Assembly (NCBI GenBank): GCA_041581135.1
Contig: JBFGCM010000104.1
Location: forward strand, 1-11,560
Length of the DNA: 11,560 nucleotides
Origin: JBFGCM01 sp041581135
GTDB lineage: Bacteria > Actinomycetota > Acidimicrobiia > Spongiisociales > UBA5794
Direction: 5' to 3'
Shown: positions 1 to 6,369 of the stretch, piece after piece
Numbering within the stretch: position 1 is the first letter of the stretch
Layout: every line of letters starts with the position of its first letter
Position numbers and translations under genes: made by a program
The notes under the pieces: generated by a model
What the model saw: the letters and a program-made list of their open reading frames with translations, nothing else
Told to the model about the DNA's origin: nothing
The model's database searches: none

Positions 1-1
1 C

Positions 2-1168
2 CGCAATCGCATTCCCTACCAGTGGCTCGACATCGAAAAGGATTCGGCCGCGCTCGCCATGGTGGAGGCCCACGGCGATCGTCGACTCCCGGTGATCTTC
101 TTCCCGGACGGTGACGTGCTGGTCGACCCTGACCTCGAAGGGCTCGCCGAGAAGGTCGGCCTCCAGACCCATGCCACCCAACCCGTCTACGACCTCATCA
201 TCGTCGGCGGCGGGCCGGCGGGGCTCGGCGCAGCCGTGTACGGGTCGTCTGAGGGTCTCCGCACGGTGATGATCGAACGCGAGGCCACGGGAGGACAGGC
301 GGGGACCAGCTCGCGCATCGAGAACTACCTCGGATTCCCCAAGGGCCTCTCCGGCGCCGACCTCGCCAAGCGAGCCACCGACCAGGCACTTCGCTTCGGA
401 ACGGAGATCATCACCACCCGCACGGTCACCGGACTTCGGGTGGAGGATCCCTATCGGATCGTCGAGCTGGACGACGGCTCCGAGCTCAGCGCCAAGGCGA
501 TCGTCATCGCCACCGGCGTCGACGTGCGCCGCCTCGAGGTGCCCGGCATCGACCAGCTGACCGGCGCCGGCGTGTACTACGGCGCCGCCCTCAGCGAAGC
601 CCCGAACTTCCGAGGGCAGCCGGTGTTCGTGGTGGGCGGCGCCAACTCGGCCGGACAAGGCGCCATGTTGTTCGCCCGGTACGCCTCGCAGGTGACGATG
701 CTCGTTCGCGGCTCCAGCCTGGCCGGGAGCATGTCGCAGTACCTGATCGATCAGATCGACGGCACCGAGAACATCGACGTGTGGCTGCGCGCCGAGGTCA
801 CCGCCGTCGGCGGCGACCAACGCCTCGAGACCATCACGGTGATCAACCGCGACACGGAAGAGACCAGCGAGGCGAAAGCGGCTGCACTCTTCATCTTCAT
901 CGGCGCCAAACCCCACACCGACTTCCTCGAAGGCGTCGTCGAGCGCAGGACCAACGGCTACCTCCCCACCGGGCAGGACCTCATCGTGGATGGGAAGCGG
1001 CCCCGCGGATGGACGCTGCAGCGCGACCCCTTCTACCTCGAGACGAGCGTGCCGGGCGTGTTCGCCGCCGGCGATGTTCGCCAGGGATCCATGGCGCGGG
1101 TCGCCTCGGCCGTCGGCAGCGGAGCGATGGCCGTGCATCTCGTCCACCAGTACCTCAAGACGGTCTGA
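2..1168 (+). CDS. Thioredoxin-reductase-like FAD/NAD(P)-binding oxidoreductase without redox cysteines (5' partial)
   Basis: The gene starts outside the window; the open frame runs from base 2, and the first internal ATG at 59 is unlikely to be the real start. The first visible ~60 residues look like the end of a thioredoxin/glutaredoxin-like domain (IPYQWLDIEKD, then LPVIFFPDG). Such domains precede reductase domains in proteins annotated as fused response regulator/thioredoxin reductase. A thioredoxin-reductase fold follows: FAD-binding GGGPAG (about 206-223), an ATG motif, NAD(P)-binding VVGGANSAGQGA, and C-terminal GVFAAGDVRQGS for FAD. Where family members carry CxxC, this protein has GAAL (581-592), and no cysteine occurs in the visible 388 residues. 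It probably still binds FAD and NAD(P)H but cannot do dithiol chemistry; sensing or electron transfer to another partner is inferred. Its stop overlaps the next start by one base, so the two products probably work together. Confidence 0.88.
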   Translation, partial: RNRIPYQWLDIEKDSAALAMVEAHGDRRLPVIFFPDGDVLVDPDLEGLAEKVGLQTHATQPVYDLIIVGGGPAGLGAAVYGSSEGLRTVMIEREATGGQAGTSSRIENYLGFPKGLSGADLAKRATDQALRFGTEIITTRTVTGLRVEDPYRIVELDDGSELSAKAIVIATGVDVRRLEVPGIDQLTGAGVYYGAALSEAPNFRGQPVFVVGGANSAGQGAMLFARYASQVTMLVRGSSLAGSMSQYLIDQIDGTENIDVWLRAEVTAVGGDQRLETITVINRDTEETSEAKAAALFIFIGAKPHTDFLEGVVERRTNGYLPTGQDLIVDGKRPRGWTLQRDPFYLETSVPGVFAAGDVRQGSMARVASAVGSGAMAVHLVHQYLKTV

Positions 1169-2523
1169 TGGACCTCGCCGACATCGCCATCTTCTCGGCG
1201 CTGCCGAGGGAACAGCTCGAGGCGCTGGTGGCGAGCGCCTCGACCGTCACGGTGGCTGCGAACGACGTGCTCTTCTCCGAGGGTGACACCGGCGACGCGG
1301 CCTACATCGTCGAGAAAGGCGAGGTGGAGGTTTTGCGGTTCTCCGACGGCCGGCAGCTGTCGCTCGCCGTGGAGGGTCCCGGGGCGCTCATCGGCGAGAT
1401 GGCGCTGCTGGAGTCGGGCCCCCGTACCGCGACCATCCGAGCCACCGAGGACACCACACTCCTCGCCATCGCAAGAGACGACTTCCTGGCGCTGCTGGAC
1501 GAGCCGGGGCTGGCGCGCCGCATGCTGGCCACCGTGTTGCAGCGGATGCGACAGAATCAGATCAGGCTGCGTTCCTCCGAGCGGCTGGCACAGCTCGGCA
1601 CGCTGACCGCCGGCGTCGCCCACGAGTTGAACAACCCGGCAGCCGCCATCGAAAGGGCCGCCCAGCGGCTGGCGGGAGCGCTGGAACGAGTCGCCGAGAC
1701 CAGCACCACGGTGGCGCACGTGGCTCCGGAAGTCCGGGAGCGGCTGGCGGCGCTGCGCGGCAAGCCGTCGTTCGAGCTGACGGCGGTGGGCAAGAGCGAT
1801 CTCGCCGAGGACATCGCCGCATGGCTCGATGCCCACCACGTGCCGGATCCGTGGACCCTCGCTCCCGATCTCGTCGAGGCAGGCCTTGGTCGAGAGCAGC
1901 TCGACGAAGTCGCTGCGGTGCTCGAGAGCTCGGAGCTGGCGGCCGCGATCGCGTGGGTGGCCGCCAACAGCGAAGCGCAGGCCCTCACGTCCGAGATCGC
2001 CGGCACCGCGCAACGGATGACGGCCATCGTGTCGGCCCTCAAGTCCTACACCTACCTGGACCGGGGCCCACTCCAGGAGGTTGACATCCACGAGGGGATC
2101 GATTCGACACTGCTCCTGCTGCGCTCCAAGTTGCAGCCGATCCGGGTGGTACGTGACTACGACCCGGATCTGCCGCGGCTCATGGCCCACGGCGCCGAGC
2201 TCAATCAGGTCTGGACCAACCTCATCGACAACGCCGCCGATGCACTCGACGACCGGCCCACCCCGGAGATCACGATTCGCACCCGCCCCGAAGGCGGCGA
2301 GGTGGTGGTGGAGGTGGCCGACAACGGGCCCGGCATTCCGGGCGACATCATCGAGCAGGTGTTCGACCCGTTCTTCACCACCAAGCCACCGGGCTCGGGC
2401 ACGGGCCTCGGGCTCGACATCAGCTACGACATCGTCGCCCGCAAACACCACGGTGACCTGTCGGTGCGCTCCGACGATGCGGGCACGGTGTTCACGGTCC
2501 GGCTGCCGATCGCCGGCGACTGA
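1168..2523 (+). CDS. Cyclic-nucleotide-binding-domain sensor histidine kinase (soluble)
   Basis: The 451-residue product starts at ATG 1168, inside the previous stop (TGATG), so translation is probably coupled. A longer open frame extends upstream but only reads the reductase gene out of frame. Residues ~7-120 form a cNMP-binding domain with a phosphate-binding cassette (IGEMALL, then PRTAT, R86 being the phosphate-contacting arginine). A histidine kinase core follows: H-box AHELNNP with H152, N-box NQVWTNLIDNAADAL (346-360), G1 box DNGPGI (385-390), F-box DPFFTTK (400-406) and G2 box GTGLGL (411-416). About 140 residues separate H152 from the second dimerisation helix (around SYTYLDRG), longer than usual, and are probably helical. 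There is no transmembrane segment and no cysteine. It should autophosphorylate in response to a ligand in the cNMP pocket or to the partner reductase. No cognate response regulator is adjacent, unless one is fused to the upstream protein outside the window. Confidence 0.9.
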   Translation: MDLADIAIFSALPREQLEALVASASTVTVAANDVLFSEGDTGDAAYIVEKGEVEVLRFSDGRQLSLAVEGPGALIGEMALLESGPRTATIRATEDTTLLAIARDDFLALLDEPGLARRMLATVLQRMRQNQIRLRSSERLAQLGTLTAGVAHELNNPAAAIERAAQRLAGALERVAETSTTVAHVAPEVRERLAALRGKPSFELTAVGKSDLAEDIAAWLDAHHVPDPWTLAPDLVEAGLGREQLDEVAAVLESSELAAAIAWVAANSEAQALTSEIAGTAQRMTAIVSALKSYTYLDRGPLQEVDIHEGIDSTLLLLRSKLQPIRVVRDYDPDLPRLMAHGAELNQVWTNLIDNAADALDDRPTPEITIRTRPEGGEVVVEVADNGPGIPGDIIEQVFDPFFTTKPPGSGTGLGLDISYDIVARKHHGDLSVRSDDAGTVFTVRLPIAGD

Positions 2524-2546
2524 GATCAGCCAGGTGGGGCCGGCAG

Positions 2547-2571
2547 GGCGGCCAGCCGCCGAGGACCTCGG
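2547..2571. repeat. Two adjacent inverted repeats after the kinase gene
   Basis: GGCGG-CCAG-CCGCC (2547-2560) can form a short hairpin 23 bases after the kinase stop and is a possible factor-independent stop signal, although no T-tract follows. Overlapping its end is the perfect palindrome CCGAGG-A-CCTCGG (2559-2571), just upstream of the regulator promoter. Its role is unknown; it could extend the hairpin or be an operator. Confidence 0.4.
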
Positions 2572-2583
2572 ATTCACCCTGCT

Positions 2584-2615
2584 GTAACACTGACGAAACG
2601 AGATGCCCATACGGT
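2584..2615 (+). promoter_or_regulatory. GlnR-like box and -10 element of the winged-helix regulator gene
   Basis: GTAAC (2584-2588), six bases, then GAAAC (2595-2599) is an exact match to the GTnAC-n6-GAAAC core described for the actinobacterial nitrogen regulator GlnR. Ten bases later comes TACGGT (2610-2615), a good TAnnnT -10 element, and seven bases after that the ATG at 2623, which suggests a leaderless mRNA. The GAAAC-N10-TACGKT layout is repeated in front of amtB. The box lies where an activator touching the -35 region would sit. Regulation by the adjacent gene product is inferred. Confidence 0.6.
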
Positions 2616-2622
2616 GCTCCGC

Positions 2623-3108
2623 ATGGACATCGCGCTCGTACGCTGGCCGGCAGAGGCAGACAAGCGGTCACAGCTCGCCACCCGGCGGCGCCCGCGGCTT
2701 CTCTTGGTGGAGCCCGGCGCCGCTCCGCCCGTGTGCGACGACACCCTCGAAGATTGGGTGCGCCTTCCGGTCGCCGACGTCGACGTCCGAGCCCGTGTCC
2801 GAACACTGTTGGCGAGAATCGCCGAGAACCACCAGCCCACCGTCGATGACACCGGACTCATCAGCTTCCTCGGTGCAACCGCGGTCCTCACTCCACTGCA
2901 GACGAGGCTGATGCGCTGCCTGGTCGAGAATCTCGGAGCGGTGGTGACTCGTGAAGAACTGCGCGAACAGGGCTGGCCCGCGGGCGACGCACGACCCAAC
3001 ACCGTGGACGTTCACGTGCTCCGGCTCCGTCGCCGGCTGGCGCCACTGGGGCTGCGCATCACCACCGTGCGGTCCCGCGGGTTCGTACTCGACACGCCGC
3101 ACACCTGA
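2623..3108 (+). CDS. Short OmpR/PhoB-type winged-helix regulator, candidate nitrogen regulator (GlnR-like)
   Basis: The 161-residue product starts at ATG 2623; a GTG at 2614 is in frame but lies on the predicted -10 element. Residues ~73-157 form an OmpR-type winged helix: TPLQTRLMRCLVENLGAVVTR, then the recognition helix region NTVDVHVLRLRRRL and the wing TVRSRGFVL. The N-terminal ~70 residues contain one hydrophobic strand (PRLLLVEPG) and a helix, so at most about half of a receiver domain, with no recognisable phospho-acceptor pocket. GlnR is an OmpR-family orphan regulator with a degenerate but full-length receiver (protein ~220-260 aa), so this one is much shorter. Its position 146 bp upstream of amtB-PII, and the GlnR-like boxes before both transcription units, suggest it regulates nitrogen uptake and itself. 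The winged-helix call is firm; the nitrogen role is inference. Confidence 0.82.
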   Translation: MDIALVRWPAEADKRSQLATRRRPRLLLVEPGAAPPVCDDTLEDWVRLPVADVDVRARVRTLLARIAENHQPTVDDTGLISFLGATAVLTPLQTRLMRCLVENLGAVVTREELREQGWPAGDARPNTVDVHVLRLRRRLAPLGLRITTVRSRGFVLDTPHT

Positions 3109-3160
3109 GCGGGGCACCACCTGGACGAGGGCGCCGGCGCAAGAGAACGTTCAGGTTTGC

Positions 3161-3225
3161 GTAAGGAACATGAGCGATTGCCGTAACGACGCCCTCACCG
3201 ACGGGAAACATGCACGCCTTACGTT
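3161..3225 (+). promoter_or_regulatory. Helically phased GlnR-like half-sites and -10 element upstream of amtB
   Basis: GTAAG (3161), GTAAC (3183) and GAAAC (3205) begin exactly 22 bases apart, two DNA turns. A weaker CTCAC (3194-3198) sits in the intermediate 11-base register. This resembles the alternating a/b half-site layout of GlnR targets, with one b-site degenerate. Ten bases after GAAAC is TACGTT (3220-3225), a TAnnnT -10 element, giving an RNA start near 3232 and a leader of about 23 bases before the GTG at 3255. Spacing from GAAAC to -10 is identical to that at the regulator promoter. Confidence 0.55.
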
Positions 3226-3241
3226 GCCCGCTCACTCACCT

Positions 3242-3248
3242 AGAGGAG
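3242..3248 (+). promoter_or_regulatory. Ribosome binding site of amtB
   Basis: AGAGGAG lies six bases before GTG 3255. It decides the start: the upstream in-frame ATG at 3210 lies between the GAAAC element and the -10 and would add 15 residues in front of a good signal peptide. Confidence 0.7.
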
Positions 3249-3254
3249 CTCAGC

Positions 3255-4655
3255 GTGAAACGGAAACTACTCACAGGCGGGGTGCTCGCCGCGATGCTCG
3301 TGGTCGTGTTGGCCAATCCGGCATTGGCGCAGGAGGAGCTGGCCCCGGCCTCGCAGTTCGTCTTGGACAACCTGTTCATCTTCATCGCCGGTGTCCTGGT
3401 GTTCTTCATGCAGGCCGGTTTCGCATTGGTCGAAGCGGGGCTGACACGTGCCAAGAACGTGTCGAACATCATGATGAAGAACCTGATGGACATGTCGGCC
3501 GGCGTGTTGGCCTTCGCACTCGTCGGCTTCGGGATCGCGTTCGGGGGCGATGAGCTGCTGGGAGGGTGGTTCGGTTTCGACTTCGGGATCGCCGGCGTCG
3601 AAGACACCTCCGCCGACGGCTTGCTCCCGTCGACGTTCTTCTTCTTCCAGGCCGCGTTCGCGGCCACGGCGGCGACGATTGTGTCCGGCGCCATGGCAGA
3701 ACGTACGAAGTTCAAGAGCTATTTCGTGTACAGCTTCTTCATCACCGCGTTGATCTACCCGGTCGTGCTCCGCTGGACGTGGGGCGGCGGATGGCTCGCG
3801 CAGCTCGAGTTCCCGTTCTCCGACTTCGCCGGATCGACGATCGTGCATGCCACGGGCGGTTGGGCGGCAATGATGGGAGCGATCGCGCTCGGTCCCCGGC
3901 TGGGCCGGTACGGCAAGGACGGCAAGCCACGCGCCATTCCCGGGCACTCGATCCCCCTGGTGGTGCTCGGCGCAATGATCCTGTTCATCGGCTGGTTCGG
4001 GTTCAATCCGGGCTCAGAGCTTGCCGCCGACGAGTTCGTCATGCCGATCGCCCTCAAGACGCTCCTGGCCGCTGCGGCCGGTGCCGTCGCCGCCATGGCG
4101 GTCAGCTGGAGGATCGACGGCAAGCCGGACGTGTCGATTGCCGCCAATGGTCTTCTGGCCGGGCTGGTCGCCATCACCGCGCCGGTTGGCACCGTCGAGA
4201 CCTGGGCATCGGTGGTGATCGGCGCCATCGGCGGCGTGATCGTCGTCTACTCCGTGCGGCTGTTCGATCGCTTGCGCATCGACGACCCCGTCGGTGCCAT
4301 CTCCGTCCACGGCGTCGTCGGCACGTTCGGAACCTTGTCCATTGCCTTCTTCGCCAAGTACGACGACGCGTTCCTGGGCCGCGAGGATGCCGGACTCTTC
4401 TACGGCGGCGGGCTCGACCAGCTGTGGACTCAGCTCATCTTCGTCGTAGTGCACTTCGTCTTCATCGTCCTCGCCGCCGGCGCACTGTTCTACGCGATCG
4501 ACAAGTTCCTCGGCCTGCGATGCAGCCCCGAGGAGGAGATGGCCGGTCTCGACGTCGAAGAGCATGGCTCTCCCGGCTACGGCCACGACACGCACATCGG
4601 TGCGACGCCTCGCACCGGGGTCGCGGCCGCGCCGCCGACCCACGCCAAGGTCTGA
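3255..4655 (+). CDS. amtB: Ammonium transporter (Amt family)
   Basis: The 466-residue inner-membrane channel protein admits ammonium when external levels are low. The GTG start follows a good ribosome site. Residues 1-25 look like a cleavable signal peptide ending NPALA-Q, followed by the usual eleven hydrophobic segments. The pore histidine pair is present: H198 (STIVHATGG) and H352 (AISVHGVVG). The phenylalanine-gate segment FQAAFAATAATIVSGAMAER (131-150), RWTWGGGW and GWFGFNPGS motifs match the family. The cytoplasmic tail of ~45 residues after the last helix is rich in Gly, Pro and His (H437, H444, H447, H463). The PII gene begins 12 bases downstream, the usual amtB-glnK pairing in which PII plugs the channel when nitrogen is plentiful. 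GlnR-like elements upstream suggest induction by nitrogen limitation. Confidence 0.96.
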   Translation: MKRKLLTGGVLAAMLVVVLANPALAQEELAPASQFVLDNLFIFIAGVLVFFMQAGFALVEAGLTRAKNVSNIMMKNLMDMSAGVLAFALVGFGIAFGGDELLGGWFGFDFGIAGVEDTSADGLLPSTFFFFQAAFAATAATIVSGAMAERTKFKSYFVYSFFITALIYPVVLRWTWGGGWLAQLEFPFSDFAGSTIVHATGGWAAMMGAIALGPRLGRYGKDGKPRAIPGHSIPLVVLGAMILFIGWFGFNPGSELAADEFVMPIALKTLLAAAAGAVAAMAVSWRIDGKPDVSIAANGLLAGLVAITAPVGTVETWASVVIGAIGGVIVVYSVRLFDRLRIDDPVGAISVHGVVGTFGTLSIAFFAKYDDAFLGREDAGLFYGGGLDQLWTQLIFVVVHFVFIVLAAGALFYAIDKFLGLRCSPEEEMAGLDVEEHGSPGYGHDTHIGATPRTGVAAAPPTHAKV

Positions 4656-4667
4656 AGGGAGCACGAC

Positions 4668-5009
4668 ATGCTGAATCTGATCACTGCGGTCATCAAGCCG
4701 CACATGTTGGAAGCGGTGAAGGATGCCGTGAAGGACGCCGGAGTATCCGGCATGACCGTCTCGGAGGTTCAGGGCTTCGGCCGGCAGGGCGGCCACTCCG
4801 AGACCTACCGGGGAGCCGAGTACGAAGTCGACTTCATCCCGAAAGTGAAAGTCGAGATCCTGGTCGAGTTCGACGAGGTCGACCGCCTCACCGAGTCCAT
4901 CCGCAAGGCGGCAGGCGTCGGTGAGGTCGGCGACGGCAAGATCTGGGTGTCGCCGGTGGACCGCGCCATTCGGATCCGCACCGGGGAGATGGGAGTCGAC
5001 GCCTTGTGA
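4668..5009 (+). CDS. glnK: PII nitrogen signal-transduction protein (GlnB/GlnK family)
   Basis: The 113-residue protein is of normal length for a PII trimer subunit that senses ATP/ADP and 2-oxoglutarate and blocks AmtB. ATG 4668 is preceded at six bases by GAAGGGAG, which overlaps the amtB stop. Signatures are clear: ITAVIKPHMLEAVKDA at the N-terminus, the T-loop GFGRQGGHSETYRGAEY with Y52 equivalent to the modified Tyr51, DFIPKVKVEI, then GDGKIWVSPVDRAIRIRTGE for nucleotide binding. In actinobacteria this tyrosine is adenylylated by GlnD, but no glnD follows, unlike the common amtB-glnK-glnD order; a hairpin region and a convergent gene come next. Being linked to amtB favours the glnK name over glnB. 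Residue differences from typical family members are minor. Confidence 0.95.
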   Translation: MLNLITAVIKPHMLEAVKDAVKDAGVSGMTVSEVQGFGRQGGHSETYRGAEYEVDFIPKVKVEILVEFDEVDRLTESIRKAAGVGEVGDGKIWVSPVDRAIRIRTGEMGVDAL

Positions 5010-5015
5010 GGTGAC

Positions 5016-5043
5016 GGGGGGCGGCCCGATTGGGCCCCCCCCC
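5016..5043 (+). terminator. GC-rich hairpin after the PII gene
   Basis: Six G (5016-5021), C, GGCCC, loop GATT, GGGCC, C and six C pair as a 5-bp plus 6-bp stem with one C/C mismatch. It starts seven bases after the stop codon. There is no T-run, as is usual in high-GC actinobacteria, so termination is probable but not certain. Confidence 0.6.
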
Positions 5044-5047
5044 CACC

Positions 5048-5067
5048 GAGAGCCACCTGCGGCTCTT
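5048..5067. terminator. Second hairpin between convergent genes
   Basis: AGAGCC (5049-5054), six-base loop, GGCTCT (5061-5066) is a perfect stem, extendable by one G-T pair. It lies between the PII gene and the converging propeller gene and could terminate transcription from either side. No T-tract is present on either strand. Confidence 0.45.
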
Positions 5068-5133
5068 GGAGACAACGGAAGGATGGCCCCTCGGACCGGC
5101 GACAGGGTTGCCTGCCTCACTCGCGTCTCAGGA

Positions 5134-6300
5134 TCAACCGGCCTGCGCCACGACGAGCGGATCGAACCGCCAGAAGAACGGTGCTGCGCCGTCACCGTTG
5201 CCGCACCACATGAGGATCTCACCACCGGCGGGCTCGGGTCGACAACTGGTGGAGACCGCATGTGGATCCATCGCAGGCACCTGCACCGGGACCCAGGTGC
5301 CGCCGTCGAGGACCGCAGCCTGGCGGCAGTACCACAAGAAGACCCGTCCGTCGGCTGCGGCCGTCTGGGGGAAGCAGCCGGCGGGCTCGATCGGGGCTCG
5401 GCCCAGGGCGCGCCACCCGTCCTCGGGGGTCCACGCCGCCGAGTCCAGGTGCCGATCGACCACGACCAGGCGGTCGCCGGTCCATGTCGCCGCCAAGCGA
5501 TCGGCCCCGGAGAGGGGCGGCGGCTCCAGCTCCAACCACGTCGCCGCCACAGGGTCATATGCCGCCAGCATGGCGATATCGTCCGGAGCGAAGCCACCCA
5601 CGAGCAGGACGTGTTCCCCGGTCCAGACGGCCTGACCGTACGTGACGTGGATGGGAGGTGGCGGGAGCGGACGACAGCACTCACCCCTCGGGCCGTACGC
5701 GGTGGCAAAGAGCGCATCGGAGGCCTCGGGTGGGTGCACCTCGTAACCGATGACCACGATCTCGGAACCGGTCCACGCCGCAGCGAGCGGATGCGACGGG
5801 GTCACCCCCGGATAGGCGAGCTGCCGCCAGAGGTCCGTAGCCGGCTGGTACATCGCGGCGGCACCGGTGAACACGAAGAGCTCATCGCCGGTCCACACGG
5901 TCGCCGGAGTGCGGGTGCCGGTGATCGGGGCTGCCGCAATGTCCCTCCAAGACCCGACGCCGTCTGAGAGAGCGAAGATGCCGCCGTCGTCCGTGAGGCC
6001 GTTGATGCTGAACCCACCCCACACCAGGAGTTCGCTTCCGGTCCAGACCGCCGTCTGCCCCGTGCGCGACGACAGTGTTCCGGCCGCCAACTCCGCCCAT
6101 CCCGGCACTGGCTCCGGTGGTGATGTGGCGACGGTGAGTTCCGGCCCGCCGTTCGTCGTACCCGGCGTGGTGGTGATGGCCCCGGACGGGTCGGCCACCG
6201 TCTCCGTCTGCGCCCCACGCCACCCGCCGATCGCAAGCACCGCGACGAACAGCCCCACGGCGACGAGGGCGATCAGGAGCCGCCCGAGCCCGGTTGTCAT
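5134..6300 (-). CDS. Membrane-anchored Kelch-like beta-propeller protein
   Basis: The 388-residue product has one N-terminal hydrophobic segment (~6-26), too long and uncleaved-looking for a classical signal peptide, then a Thr/Pro/Gly-rich linker (~30-66). The rest is built of propeller blades, each with a WTG turn followed by a hydrophobic strand: W86, W136, W176, W226 and W273 start WTG motifs 40-50 residues apart (for example AVWTGSELLVWGG). Two more divergent blades lie at ~310-335 and ~350-380. Six cysteines (CC at 208-209, C309, C325, C353, C366) fit disulfides outside the cytoplasm. Kelch/galactose-oxidase-like propellers bind proteins or glycans, or act enzymatically; no catalytic site was recognised, so the function is unknown. 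ATG 6300 lies six bases after a CATGAT -10-like element. It is divergent from the dehydrogenase gene and convergent with the PII gene. Confidence 0.85.
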   Translation of the reverse strand: MTTGLGRLLIALVAVGLFVAVLAIGGWRGAQTETVADPSGAITTTPGTTNGGPELTVATSPPEPVPGWAELAAGTLSSRTGQTAVWTGSELLVWGGFSINGLTDDGGIFALSDGVGSWRDIAAAPITGTRTPATVWTGDELFVFTGAAAMYQPATDLWRQLAYPGVTPSHPLAAAWTGSEIVVIGYEVHPPEASDALFATAYGPRGECCRPLPPPPIHVTYGQAVWTGEHVLLVGGFAPDDIAMLAAYDPVAATWLELEPPPLSGADRLAATWTGDRLVVVDRHLDSAAWTPEDGWRALGRAPIEPAGCFPQTAAADGRVFLWYCRQAAVLDGGTWVPVQVPAMDPHAVSTSCRPEPAGGEILMWCGNGDGAAPFFWRFDPLVVAQAG

Positions 6301-6306
6301 GCATCC

Positions 6307-6312
6307 ATCATG
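6307..6312 (-). promoter_or_regulatory. Possible -10 element of the propeller gene
   Basis: On the minus strand CATGAT lies six bases before the ATG at 6300. It keeps the A and final T of TAnnnT, at the spacing expected for a leaderless transcript. No convincing -35 was seen. Confidence 0.35.
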
Positions 6313-6357
6313 CCCGGACTCTCAGGCAACGGCCATCCCCCACACCGCCTCACCTGC

Positions 6358-6363
6358 CACACT
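6358..6363 (+). promoter_or_regulatory. Possible -10 element of the dehydrogenase gene
   Basis: CACACT lies six bases before ATG 6370 and matches TAnnnT except the first base. Its spacing predicts a leaderless mRNA, and no ribosome site precedes this ATG. With the opposite -10 element at 6307-6312, both promoters fit in the 69-base gap. Confidence 0.35.
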
Positions 6364-6369
6364 CCTGAG

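Noticed and set aside
1033..2610. Long minus-strand open frame opposite the kinase gene
   Set aside because: Its translation is Arg/Gly/His-rich with no recognisable domain, while the plus strand has a complete kinase; it is a GC-rich antisense shadow.
3257..3267. Two GAAAC copies at the start of amtB
   Set aside because: They fall in the Lys-Arg-Lys codons after the start, six bases apart, which does not fit the 11-base phasing.
4014..5717. 567-codon minus-strand open frame spanning amtB, PII and part of the propeller gene
   Set aside because: It runs antisense to two certain genes and in the wrong frame through a third; composition is Arg/Pro-rich without motifs.
5478..6050. Repeated CCGGTCCA sequence, at first sight a DNA repeat or operator array
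   Set aside because: It is the reverse complement of the codons for the WTG turn in successive propeller blades, so it reflects protein repetition.
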